Positions 12,313 through 23,944 of a stretch of 64,000 nucleotides of DNA are shown one piece after another (the first letter of the stretch is position 1; each line of letters opens with the position of its first letter). Origin of the DNA: Impatiens glandulifera (Eukaryota; Streptophyta; Magnoliopsida; Ericales; Balsaminaceae); the NCBI RefSeq assembly GCF_907164915.1, contig NC_061867.1, positions 39,416,338-39,480,337 of the forward strand. The letters are read 5' to 3'. The notes under the pieces were generated by a model. It was not told the DNA's origin. It saw nothing but the letters and a program-made list of their open reading frames with translations, and did not search any database. A program made the position numbers and the translations under genes.

Positions 12313-13430
12313 TCATAAGCATCTCTCTTCGAGTAGCAATGCAAGCTCGGATGGTGTTAGCGCTAGAAAAAGGTACTGGATTAGTTTGTACCAGTGTAGG
12401 TCCCTAATTCTTTGAATATGGGTGATAAATATGGAAACCAAGGCTTCATTGTAAAGTAATTTCCGAAAATCATCCATGGTCCATCCAACAACGCGTGTTG
12501 AAAATACTCTAAAGCTAAAACCGAACCAAGAATCACTCCTTTTCGAAATCCATCACCCTAAACATGCCTTTCTCTTTCCACTTATACACACACCTTTAGT
12601 AGTTCCCTTCGTCACCCCATGTCTTCTACCTACCAATAGGAGAGAAAGAGTTAGTTGTACTCCTTCTACCATCTTAACTTAGTTGGTATGCAAGCTCAAG
12701 AAAGCGATTTACGTTACGGCCGAAGACAAACTAAATAAGGCACTAAGTGTTTGGTTTGAAAGGTGCGGCAACATGTAATAAAGTAGGTCAGATAGTAAGA
12801 ATAGGCAAGTATCCCAATCTTTTCAAAGAATCAATAATACCAGGCCCTATCAATGACAATGACAGGTAAATTGTGCTATAAATTACCCCATCTCAATTAG
12901 TAGGATACCCTTTCTTGTATAAGGAGTGTCATCTGGGCAACCAGATCCATCTAAAAAACGTACGTACGGGTCTCACCGCATGCAGATCATACCATTCGAG
13001 GTTTTCGCTAACTACTTATGGAAAACCATCCCCATCCACCTTGACATGTTTTTATAGTTTACACATTTTTGTATTTCTTCTTCTTACTACTATTTTCATA
13101 TTACCTTGAAAAGTAAATAGCATTTCATCCCTCCACTGAGCTGATCCGAGTGGACCATTCGGATCAATGGTTTAATTAGTACCCTTTCGGTATGTGTTGA
13201 GAGGGATGTCTTTCTTTCTCAGAAATAAATGTGGAAACTCGCTACCCTTCCCTTGCCAGGCTCCACAATTGGTTGCCTAAACTTCTATTTAAAATCACTA
13301 CCCCTTTTTCAGTCGTCTATCCGTTAAGAAAGAAAAGTCTCTCATTTTCCCTTTTGGGGAGTAAGGTCAATCTTCCAAGCGAGCATGTAAGATAAACTTA
13401 ATTATTTAATAAGTCATTTCCTGCTTAATG
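12313..13430. other. Mitochondrial-like DNA, right part
   Basis: GC-balanced sequence unlike the AT-rich flank that begins at about 13430, with a decayed group II domain V-like motif at 12955-12988 on the minus strand. No gene could be named. It is probably the continuation of the insert at 4781-7510, split by the Copia element. Confidence 0.45.
12955..12988 (-). other. Decayed group II intron domain V-like motif
   Basis: On the minus strand 34 nt read GATCTGCATGCGGTGAG and then ..CGTACGTACGTTTT. Compared with the usual pattern GAGCC..ATGCG..GTGA..CGTACGGTTC, several differences look like C-to-T (or G-to-A) changes, and outer stem pairs are lost. Confidence 0.4.
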
Positions 13431-14440
13431 ACCACATCCACATCGAATTTCAATTTTAATCAAGATTAGATTAATTATTCACATATATTTTTTATGTTAA
13501 TTACTTTGTTTTATATTAAAAATGACATTTATTTTAGGTTAAAAATAATTTTGATTAATTATAGGTTATAAATGTTTTATATACGTAGAAAATTGTGATT
13601 TCTTAAGCTGAAAATGAGTATTTTTTAAGCTCAAAATAACCTTTGTAGGTTGAAAATGAACATTGTTTTAGGATATAAATGTCATTATTTTTGCTAACAA
13701 TGATCTTTATTCATGGTTCATAATGGTTTATTTTATAATTAAAAATGATATTTGTTTTAGGTCTAAAATAATCTTATTTTAGGTTAAAAATGATTTTGTT
13801 GTATGGTGAAATTTACTTTTATTTTATGATAAAAATTTGTTTTATGCATAAAATGACCCTTTATTTTAGGTTTAAAATGTTGTTTTTCGTATGATGTAAT
13901 GTTAATATTGATAGTGTATAAATTTAAAAAATTTACATTCACTATTAGAAATTTGGTATTATGTTGTGAACATTTATTTAAATGGATTGTGTTTATTAAG
14001 TGATTATAGTTGTTAGAAAATTATGTTTAAGTAATTTTGGATTATTTTAATCATTACTTTTGTTATATTGTTTTGGTAATATTTTTGAACATTTTTTAAT
14101 TCAATGAGTAGCTCAAAGGATAAAAGTGGTTCTTAGAGATCAAATGTCATTAGTTCGATTTTTATTTAAAACGCCTTAAGTTGAAATGTATGTTATGATT
14201 TCTGAGGTCATGATAGAATTCTTAATTAAAAAAAATATTCTCGACTATACTTTTTAATAAAATTTATATTACCTAATTTAGTAATTTTCGAATTGTATTG
14301 GTTGCTAATTGATAATTTTTATCTTAATTTTGATAGGTCAAAAAATGAATAAATGTTTTTTAAATCTTTAGAATGAGAATTTTTTTTAATATGTTAGTTT
14401 TATTTTTTGAGACATTGAATACTTATAATGATCTTTTTTG
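13431..14440. repeat. AT-rich region with a degenerate short tandem repeat
   Basis: Between about 13490 and 13890 a unit of roughly 35-40 bp recurs, built on TTTTAGGTTAAAAATGA. Copies are badly diverged. No gene was seen in the rest of the stretch. Confidence 0.5.
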
Positions 14441-15299
14441 ATACTGTAACCCCGTCAAAAACTTCTTTACACAAGGTTCCCGTGAAAAACTCGAGATTTA
14501 AGAATTTAACATCGGTTTGTGTATCAGAAATTTTATTTTAAAATAAAAGATTTATATTAAAAGATTTCATTGAATTCATACCTCTTTTGAAATTAGTTAA
14601 AAATATTTAATTTCGTGGTTCAATTTTAAGCAATTCAGAGATTTATGATAATCAAATCACAATTGGATTTTTAGAAAATTCTTAGTTAAAATTAATGAAA
14701 CATAATTATTTAAAAGATTATTCATTTTGAAACAAAGTCACCAATTGATATTTTTTGAAAATCAATAAAAGTTGACATACGTATACAAACGTACTGACTA
14801 GAGTTTTCTTTTAGTTCATAGTTTGGTGATACTCGAGAAAAGACTTTCGTGCTTCATCCTCCATACCCGTTTTAAAAACGGTCTCTACTTATAAAGTTGG
14901 TTTTTGAAAATCAGTTGTATAACATTTGAGTTTTAACTCATTATTCTTCTGGTCCTAAGCATGCGTAGGTTTATGCGTTATTTTTTTTGGAATAAAGGAG
15001 ATCTAGCATGACAACCCCATAAACTCAAAGCGCTTATAGATAGGTTTGTGTGTTATTTAAAATATTGAAACAACAATATTTAAATGCTGGTAAATGTTGC
15101 TGATGATCACTTAGGGAGGAATTATCTGAAGAATATTAGTCATTTAAAAGGTAATAGGGTTTAGAAATAAACATTAAACGAGTCTTTATCAAAATATTTT
15201 TGTGGAAATATCCCCAAAATATCTTAAAAACATTGTCTAATTTTTCGGGATTTAAAAAAAATAATTTAAAGTCCTAAAATTACAAAAATAATTTTGGAA

Positions 15300-15950
15300 T
15301 TTAAAAAGTGGAACCAAACAGGCCTTAGGACCGGAGTCCGAAGCCTGGGATTCAATTTTATCGGTTGAAGTCAATAGACCCTGGTCCGAGTCGAGGAGCT
15401 CTCGATCGAGGCTCGAGATCTTCGGTCTAAGTACCAAAGTTCCTCGGTCTAAGTGTTAAGGACTCTTAGTCCCTGGCTGATCTTACCGGTCTAGGTGTAC
15501 AAACTTATTGGTCCTGGGCTAGTATGGGGAAAAATCCCTCGGTCGAGGTGTATAAACCTCTCGGTCCTAGGATAGCTCTGGGCTAGGTTCCTCAGTCCTG
15601 GGTTTAGGAGCTCTCGGTCTTAAGTTCAGACCTCTTGGTCTTGGGGTTTGAGATTCTTGGTCCTAAACTTGGGATTCTCGGTCTAAAGGTTAGACCTCTC
15701 TATCCTAAGATTTGGGTTTCTCGGTCCCAAGGTTATATCTCCCAGTCCAATGTGAGAATCCTTGGTCGGATTTCTCAATCTTAGCTCAAGAACATCGATC
15801 GGAGCTCTCGTTCCTAACTCAAGAACATTGGTCCTAGGTATCTTAGGATTAAATTTCCCGGTCCTAGGTTACGGTCCGGACTAAGGATCCTCGATCGAAC
15901 ATCTCGATCTTAGGCTAACAAGTATCGGTCCTTAACACAAAAATGCATGT
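15300..15950 (+). repeat. Degenerate TCGGTCCTAGG repeat array
   Basis: A unit of about 25-30 bp containing CTCGGTCCTAGG or CTCGGTCTAAG is repeated some twenty times with heavy divergence. The same motif appears in reverse complement at 25690-25920, as part of the inverted arms. Confidence 0.65.
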
Positions 15951-17690
15951 TTTTAAATTCATTTTTTAGCTTTGATTCTTTGATTTAAGAGCTTGGGTAG
16001 CTTCACAAAGCTCCCAAGAACATGTTGATCACCATCTCAAAGTATAGATTGACCTGGATAATGATCAATTTATTTAAAACACTTTGTGATCAAGAATCGA
16101 GTTTTTTATTTTAAAGTTGTTTTGAAGTGTAAAGAGTTATCTAATAGTTTCTTTATACTACATATACTTTATTGGTACCAAAATAAGAACATTGATTTCT
16201 CGTTTTGAACAAATCAAGAACTCAAAATTTTCAATTATTTTGAAAATTTTGATTTTGATCAAACGTGATCGGGATTAATCAAACGTGATCCATACATGTG
16301 CCCAATATCATTACAATCATGTTGGGAAACTTTATGGGATGTTATTCAACATACTAAACCCAAGAACATCAAACCCGTTTTTCTGATTTTTAAAATTCAA
16401 ATTTTGGTTTTTATTATTCAGATCGATTGATCAGTTCTATCTTATCCATATAATTTCTATATCATCTAGGGATGAATATTCAACAATAAACATTATAAAC
16501 AACAAACATACAAGCTTAAACAATTTAAAATATAAAAATATCAAATTCAAACTGTGAATATGAATTATAGGGTGATTGGAACCTTACAAAGGATTAGAGA
16601 ACAATCCTTGATCCTTATGTGAAGCTTTCTGGATGCTCAGATTCAAACTTTAAGGCCTCAAATAGAAAATTCAAAAAATCTAAAAGCTTCAAGCTTTAAT
16701 GATGGATTTTTGATTTTTTCAATTTGGAGGTTATGAGTTGGTTCCTTGGATTCAGAATGACTTAGGAACTATATTTATATTGTCCCTAAGTCGTTGGAGG
16801 CTCCAAGTGGCCTGAATCGACCAAAAGTTATTAATGATTTTTGGTTGTTCTTGGCTTAAGTCGTCGAAATATGGATGAATTATCCTTATTTGGATAGGGA
16901 AAAATAATCACCATCATAGGGTGATCATTTCAAGCTGTAAATCAGACGAAATGGTTGACAAACGGTTGAGTGCCAAGTTGGAGAAATCAACCACGGATCT
17001 TCATCATTATCCTCGCGACATCGCAATGAAGAAGAAGATCGGAGGCCAAACGACGTCGTTTAAGATGCGTATAGGCATTCCGTCAGTGTTCGGGTGTACA
17101 GAGCTAACGTCCGCGTTAGCTACTCTTGTATGATGCACACACGCTTCTCCTATGCTACAACTGACTACGCGGAGCGCTCTAATGCGTTGGATGCAATTCC
17201 AGCGTCCATCCAATGGATGCAGTTCCTGTTGCAACCAATTCTTTTGTTTTCGGCTACAATTGATTATAGATTTAATTTTATTTTAAAACATTAAGGGTTT
17301 GTTTAAAATTGTTGTTTATTTCACCTTTTTAATTTTAATTTTGATTTTTTTAAATACACAAAATATTAAAATAAATATGACAAATATTTTACCAATTTAT
17401 TAATTTTTTATATTTTTAAGGTTAAATAAATATTCGTTTTAAATGAAATGAAATGGTTATTTTTATTTCTTATTTTTTCTAAAATTATTTATAGATAAAT
17501 GAGCACAACATTTATTCCAAATAATTTTATTTTATTATTTTTTCATTTTTCTTTAATTAATTAGGCCTTAATTATTACAATAAATAACCTAATTAATATA
17601 TTTAATTGTTTTTTGGCCACGGGTTAATTAGTTTGATGTTATTTATTTAAAAATAATTATTTTAATATTATAAATTGGAGTGTAAACTTT
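15750..17690 (+). repeat. Left arm of a long inverted repeat (possible LTR or transposon end)
   Basis: This arm matches the reverse complement of about 23945-25930 in the same order. Shared blocks are the TCGGTCCTAGG repeats, a block around AACATGTTGATCA, a GC-richer block at 16920-17230 and an AT-rich tail ending ATAAATTGGAGTGT. The unit may start further left, at TGTAACCCCG (14445), which looks like an LTR start, but the other arm does not reach that far. No coding domain was found. Confidence 0.6.
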
Positions 17691-18440
17691 TTGTGTTTAC
17701 CATACTATTATATTTTAATGCAACTATTTTTAATAATATTTTAAGAAAATTTTTAATATAAAATATTGTGTTATTTATATAATATAAATATTATTTTGAA
17801 TAACTTTAATTTTTTTTCTCAAAAGTATAAGTTATAACTCTGTGCTTTTAAACTATTACCGAGGGAGAGTTTTACTAGTAACAGTAGTATTTTTATCGAT
17901 TTTATATGTCAATTATTTACTGTCTGTCGTTATAAAAAACACAATTAGAGACTTATTTCCGGTATTTTTATCATCTTCATTATAACTATCAACTTTGTTT
18001 TTATTAAACAGTAAATAGAAACTATTATTTATGGTATTTTTATCGCCTTTAAGACCAATTATGAACAGTATTTTTTTAATGTAGTTATAGGCTATTACAA
18101 CTATCAATTGTGATTTTTTAAACTGCAGCGATAGAATATTTTATGTGGTACTTTTATTGTCTCCATAAGTCAATTATTTACTATAGTTTTAACATAGTTA
18201 GAGACGGTAAAATCTCAATTAAAGGCTTTTAGTTGTAATTATGTTTTAACGAGAGAAAATTATTTATTAACAGCGGTAAAAACCGCCTATTGATTTTTTT
18301 TTAGCAGTGATCTAAATTCTCGTGGGTTCATTAGTTGATTGATATTTAAATCTCTCTAACGTTTTCAACCAATTCGAGAACATATAAAACAAGATTCAAA
18401 CTGTATTCAAATCCGGTAACAAAATTGAGGAGAGAGATCA
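17691..18440. mobile_element. Possible small CACTA-like remnant (about 17870-18308)
   Basis: The minus strand from 18308 starts CACTGCTAAAAA, similar to CACTA ends. Between 17890 and 18290 short blocks containing ATTTTTATCG and TCAATTATTTACT recur. The left end is not clear. The rest of the stretch is AT-rich with nothing recognised. Confidence 0.3.
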
Positions 18441-18580
18441 ATTGTTCCATAGCCCTCCATGTACCATTTGAAAAAGAAGGATGAAAAAATAAAATTATAA
18501 ACAGATATTTAATTCTTAAACTACATCGTTCTATCTTTCATTTTCAAATGATACAGGGAGAGACACAGGCTATGGAAGAG
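18441..18580 (+). other. Imperfect hairpin, miRNA-precursor-like
   Basis: Bases 18443-18484 and 18531-18578 form an imperfect stem. Shared blocks are TTCCATAGCC, TGTA(C/T)CATTTGAAAA and GAA(G/A)GAT, with a roughly 45-nt AT-rich loop and one asymmetric bulge. Size and mismatch pattern fit a plant miRNA precursor. No known mature miRNA was recognised, so a small decayed inverted repeat is equally possible. Confidence 0.3.
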
Positions 18581-18877
18581 CTCATCCAATAAACTAGATT
18601 AGCAACTTTTTGACGAATGTGAATGAACTTTTTGATTAATTGAGTTCGTACCTCAGCAGCTAGATATTCAAGGGCGTCATACATGAAAATTATTCCACCG
18701 GAGACTAGCTATGCATATTTAACAACTTTCAAGAAACAAGCTATACAACATAATCCTTGCTGTTGCTACCACATATGAAATTCAAATAAATTTTATAAAT
18801 CCATTAAACTAAATTAGAAAAAATTATTCTTTCTTAACATGATTCACATTTGAATTGTTAAAGGTGTATGTGTTTAA

Positions 18878-19530
18878 ATCTACTAGTAAAAAAAGGGTTT
18901 TATTGAAAGAACTTCCCGACAGATTTATAAATCTATCGGTAGAGGTGCCGAAAGGAAGAAATCTGTCATAAATGAGAAAGAAGGCCGACAGTCTCTATAT
19001 ATATCTTTCGGTAGTAGAACAAAATACCGAAAGATATAGTGTATATGTTTCGGCTTTGAGTACTTCCAAAAATAATCTTTTTTTGAATAGTGAATACTCT
19101 ATATCTTTCGGTTTTAATCCCTCTCAAAAAAAATCAAAAAAACGGCTAAGTGTAGAGTTTTCTATTATGGTTATACCGAAAGATATAGTGTATATCTTTC
19201 GGGTTTGAGTACTTCCAAAAAATAATCTTTTTTTGAAGAGTGAATACCGAAAGATATATACTATATCTTTCGGTTTTAATCCCTCTCAAAAAAAAATTCA
19301 GAAAAACGGCTAAGTGTGGAGTTTTCTATTATGGTTATACCGAAAGATATAGTGTATATCTTTCGGCTTTAAGTACTTCCAAAAAATAATATTTTTTTGA
19401 AGAGTGAATACCGAAAGATATATACTATATCTTTCGGTTTTAATCCCTCTCAACAAAAAATCAGAAAAACGGCTAAGTGTGGAGTTTTCTATTATGATTA
19501 TACCGAAAGATATAATGATATCACTTCCAT
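18878..19530 (+). repeat. CACTA-like subterminal palindrome array, period about 163 bp
   Basis: The block opens with CTACTAGTAAAAAAAGGG, similar to a CACTA terminal repeat. The palindrome CCGAAAGATATA..TATCTTTCGG then recurs at about 19025, 19175, 19247, 19340, 19410 and 19503. The larger unit repeats every 163-165 bp (19175 to 19340 to 19503; 19247 to 19410). Dense subterminal repeats of this kind are typical of CACTA transposons. No transposase was seen. Confidence 0.6.
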
Positions 19531-22277
19531 TTACTATTACTCCGAGACCATATCATCCTTCCTCTACTTGCTCCTCTACATTCCAAGGAACTCAGAAGTA
19601 ACTTTTTGTTTATTATTGGTTTGTGTAGGCTTTGGTGTAACTCTTGACCGTAGCATATTATGCCTTTGGATAATTGGATTGATGTTGACTTGTCATTCCG
19701 AGTACGTAAAGTGACATAATATTTTTTTGTCAATTTGTAGCCTAACCAAATTTTATAATGGCGTTTCTATTTATTGTGAATAAAGTGCCCTAATCGATTT
19801 TGAAAAACTTTTATTGTAAATCATATATATGCTTAATTTGATAAGTAAGACAATAATCTAAACAAAATATTTAAGCAATTAAGTATTAATAAAAATAGGT
19901 GATTGAAACAAAATCTAAAACCAAGATTTACTTTAAAAATATGTATTGAGGATTAAAAATATTTAGAAAAGAAAATTTAATTACTACAAAAACGATAGAT
20001 AATGTACTCATAGTCCTATCTAAATATTTAGATAAAGGATGGATAGAAATATTAGTAAAGCAGTAAACAAAAAAATAAATAAACCAAATCATGTAACAAG
20101 TAAAGAAGAGAGATTAGGGGAGAGGGAAAGAAACAGATCATTTAGGCGTATTCCATTATACCAACCTACTTAAATATTGTTTCACTTCACCCTTCATCAA
20201 TTAAATCACTCCATTCATTACTCAAAATATTAAAATATCATTTATTTTAAATTATTATTTATTATTTTATTATTATATCAATACATTTTAAGTAATTTTA
20301 CTAAAAATATTTCCGATAAAATCATCAACAATCATTATTTATTTATTTTTCTCTATTCTTAGATTTCAAAAAATTTAGTGACATATCAAGAAATATCAAG
20401 AAGGCAAATGACATGGCAATAATTTTTTTTTTGTCTACAAGGATAGATATTTAGGTATGCCGTTGAGGAATTAGGATTTTTGGTATTATTTGAGTTTTCT
20501 AAAAAAAAAATTATATTTGATGAAATTAAAAGAGAAATTAGTTTTTAAATTATTATGACTAAAATACTTCCAATCAAATATGTCTTATATATTAATATTA
20601 ACTTTTATTAATATAATTTTTTTTTAAGTATAGAGTAATTTTGTATTTAAATTAATAAAATGTTTGATTAGATATGTAATTTTATTGTTAAGTTTTGAGA
20701 TAAAAACTTGATTTTATCCCAATAATTAAAGATAAACAAGCATTTAGTCTATTTTTAATAATTAGTTTAACATTTGATTATAAGAAATTATTGACAAATT
20801 AATTATTAATTAAGAATACAATAAGCTTATATAAAAAAAATATTTGCAAAAAGTTTTGTTAATAATAATTAAAAAAACAAAAAAATTATAAATAATTTGA
20901 ACAGAAAAATTAAAATGAGTGTATAATAAAAAGGGCTCCAAATCTGATGTTTCACAGCATTTATCTCCCTCTTTCAACTTGAAAAATCTTTAAACTTGAA
21001 AAGTATTAAAAAAAAAAAATTGTTGTAAAGAATATTGAAAGTTAATAAAATAAGAATACATTCTGTAAAATAGTATATATATATATAAATTTAATTAAAG
21101 AGAACTATATTCAAAATAGAATTTTGATATTTTAGTCTCTTAATTTTAAGCGGATAAAAAGACTATATATGTTTTTCCTGCGTGTAAGGTGTGCCCAAAA
21201 TGAGCCAAAATAAAGTGTTGGTCAGTCACATTCATATTTAATGATTTTTTTTTTTATTAATTTGTCCGGGCTTATTTGGAGACACCCTATGAAATAGCAT
21301 ATCTACATAGATAAAAGGTAGTTGTTTGTCCCAAAAAAAAAATATATGGAAAAATAGAACAAAAACTAGACGTCACAAAAAATTATTTTGAAAATTTTAA
21401 ACCTTAATTGGATGGTTGAAATATAGAAAAATGAATTATTAATCCCCCAATAAAATTTCATCTTAATCATAATTCGTCTTCATTTGACCCTTCAATTATC
21501 CATTTAATTAAGTTTACCTATTCTACATCGAAATTCGGAAATTTTCTTTTTCCTTTTTGTCTATACTTCATTTCATTTTTTTTATTTTTTCTTCTACGTA
21601 TGACATTTACGGATCTGCCCTTCTCTTTAGTTTCAATAGAATAATAAAAGTGGCCTTTGTCCTTTGGGCTTTTCTAGAGTTTGGAGCCCAAAAACCAAAC
21701 ATTAAGCTCTTTAATTTGATTTCTACTTTGAATCTTTCTTTTGTTTTATGTTTGTTTGAGTTCTAGATTAATGATTATTGACAAATATTTTCAAAATATA
21801 ATAATTTGTTTTTGTCAATAATAATATAAAATATGTTCTAACTAGATTATCAAAAAAAATTAGAAAGATTTTTGTTTTATTTGTCAATAATTCAAATAAA
21901 CTTCTGCATAACTTGATGTATATTTGGCTGCTTTGATTGAATCCAAAGTTGTCAACATAATACCAGAATACATAAATAAATGAGAGGAAGTAAAGAAAAC
22001 AATAAACATAACTAAATTATTCAGATATATTTACAATGAGAGCTATCAAAAATCTTTTCTATGTAAAACATGTATAAATATACTTTATTTATATGTAGAT
22101 AAAATACAACACATATTATAAGTTCTTGAAAACATATTAATTTTATTGGGATGACCAATCCACAATAAAACAAGAAATATAAAAGAGAGAAGAGAATGAC
22201 AATAATCAGACACACAACATATAGAAGAACATCAAAACAAGAACATCAACAAATAAGACTATTTGATGAATTCTCAA
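19531..22277. other. AT-rich intergenic sequence
   Basis: No gene was recognised. At 19520-19740 there is a short non-AT-rich piece of unknown origin next to the CACTA-like array. The rest is AT-rich sequence with long homopolymer runs. Confidence 0.4.
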
Positions 22278-22610
22278 TTAATTGCTAACAACACGACAAC
22301 TACTATAGGTCGCACAATTGTTACCGGAGATGCAGCTGCCTATTTTGTTTGCGTTACAATATGTCCCCGAACTTGTACTTGCACTCGTAGTAATACCGCC
22401 GCTGGTTGACTGCAATATTCTTCGGCTTACCTCCGATTCCATAAGGAACTCCGTCGTAGAGTCTTGGTCTCCAATTCGCCCAAACAGCCCGTTCAAGCTA
22501 GAACCGTTAACATTATTATCGTACTCAAACGCTGCCTTGCAGCCACCGCTTGACGCTAGCAAGATCAGAAGCACGAAAGCGAGACCGAAACTCCCAATTC
22601 TTGCTGCCAT
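22278..22610 (-). CDS. Secreted cysteine-rich peptide precursor, RALF-like
   Basis: Intronless 110-residue protein. The start is the ATG at 22610, giving MAARIGSFGLAF; a TTG two codons upstream is in frame but was not used. A hydrophobic signal peptide (residues about 5-27, ending near GGCKAA) comes first. An acidic prodomain follows with TTEFLMESEVSRRILQ, which closely resembles the RALF propeptide block EFLMDSE.NRRIL. The C-terminal part is short and Ser/Thr/Gly-rich and has four cysteines spaced C-x7-C-x5-C-x5-C. Its end CATYSSCR matches the last RALF cysteine pair (C-x5-C-R). The YISY receptor-binding motif of classical RALFs is absent. A TATA-like CTATTAAAA lies about 65 bp upstream. RALFs are apoplastic ligands of FERONIA-type kinases; whether this divergent peptide acts the same way is unknown. 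It lies between the two inverted repeat arms. Confidence 0.7.
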   Translation of the reverse strand: MAARIGSFGLAFVLLILLASSGGCKAAFEYDNNVNGSSLNGLFGRIGDQDSTTEFLMESEVSRRILQSTSGGITTSASTSSGTYCNANKIGSCISGNNCATYSSCRVVSN

Positions 22611-22699
22611 ATTCAATAAATCGATTTGTTTTCGTCCCTCTATGTTTGCCTTATGTCCTCATAGCCTTGGTTTTAATAGAGAGCATTGTTGACTTTGAC

Positions 22700-23944
22700 T
22701 ATTTCCAATGTTTATATTTTCTAACCTTCATGATATAATAATAATATGGATTTGGAAGGGTGTCCCTTTCAAAATATGAAAACAAGTTTCTTCCAAGTTG
22801 GGTACGTACATTACTTTACTAGTTTTAGTTTAATGTATAGATTGTACCAATTCTAATATTTTAGTTATTTGTTTAATTTTTAATTAAAAGTTATTTTCAT
22901 TTTTAAATAGTAGTGCATCACTTGACATTATTTTAAAATCAAAACTAAGAATTAAATTAATTTGTAAGATAATTTGACTCTATTATTTTGATTAAATTTA
23001 GGAAGTTATAATGATTCTCACATTTATAACTATTGTTTTAATTTAAAACATTATGGAAATCCATTTATAACTTGATTTTGACTATAGTGAATTTTTAATT
23101 TATTATTCATATATATTTATTTGGCCTTGTCAATATTCGGGCATAATCATTTATATTTTCAATTGCCAATTCAAAATTTGAATCATATAATACATAAAAC
23201 TGACAAGTAAAATTATAAAATTTGATTAATTATGTAAGAAAAGGCACCTCAAAGTAAATATATTCGTGGATACAAGAATTAAATTTGGAATACGTCAAGA
23301 CCTAATGAGTAAATTAAGATAAACATGGTCAAATATGGACAGTTGGACAAAAGTAGTGAATGACAAGACCAACAAAAAATAAAATAAAAAAAAGAGGTGG
23401 TTGCTCCTTATAATAGAGATTAATGTCAATGGAAGCAGTTGTTGGGAAATTAGTAATTTATGCAAGTGTGCAATTTAAAATTTAAATTAATTACATGCAT
23501 TACAATCACATTGAATCAGTTTTTAATTCATATTAATTGTATAATTAGAAAAACTCTTGATTTTACTTTAGTCATGATCCTTGCATATCTCCTAAAAACG
23601 ACGATCCTTAGCCACCAAAACATGAATCATATGTTGATATTCGTGACCAATAAGAAATTTGATGTTTCAATACCTATGATTATCATCATTCCCTGAATTT
23701 TACAAGTAGTTTGTTAAGACCTGTGAAGCAGGATAATTCAAACAATTACACTTGTAAGGATAAACACCAAGGAAAGGATTTCCCTAAAACAACGCTCAAA
23801 ACTACCTCGACGAATGATATGTATAGCATCAACAAGTCACTTCAACTTTAACACGCTACAGGTTCTAAAGCCAGTTTGTTATATTCAAACTCGATTCGAG
23901 AGGGGCACTCTGTAAGCACTACAAATCAGCACTACAAATCAACA
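22700..23944. other. Intergenic sequence between the RALF-like gene and the right arm
   Basis: AT-rich, with no gene recognised. Bases 23700-23940 are less AT-rich and look like part of a repeat next to the right arm, with the 15-17 bp block AGCACTACAAATCA repeated twice at about 23915-23945. Confidence 0.35.

Noticed and set aside
22318..22692. Plus-strand 124-codon open frame
   Set aside because: It is the antisense shadow of the RALF-like gene, which has a signal peptide and known motifs on the other strand.
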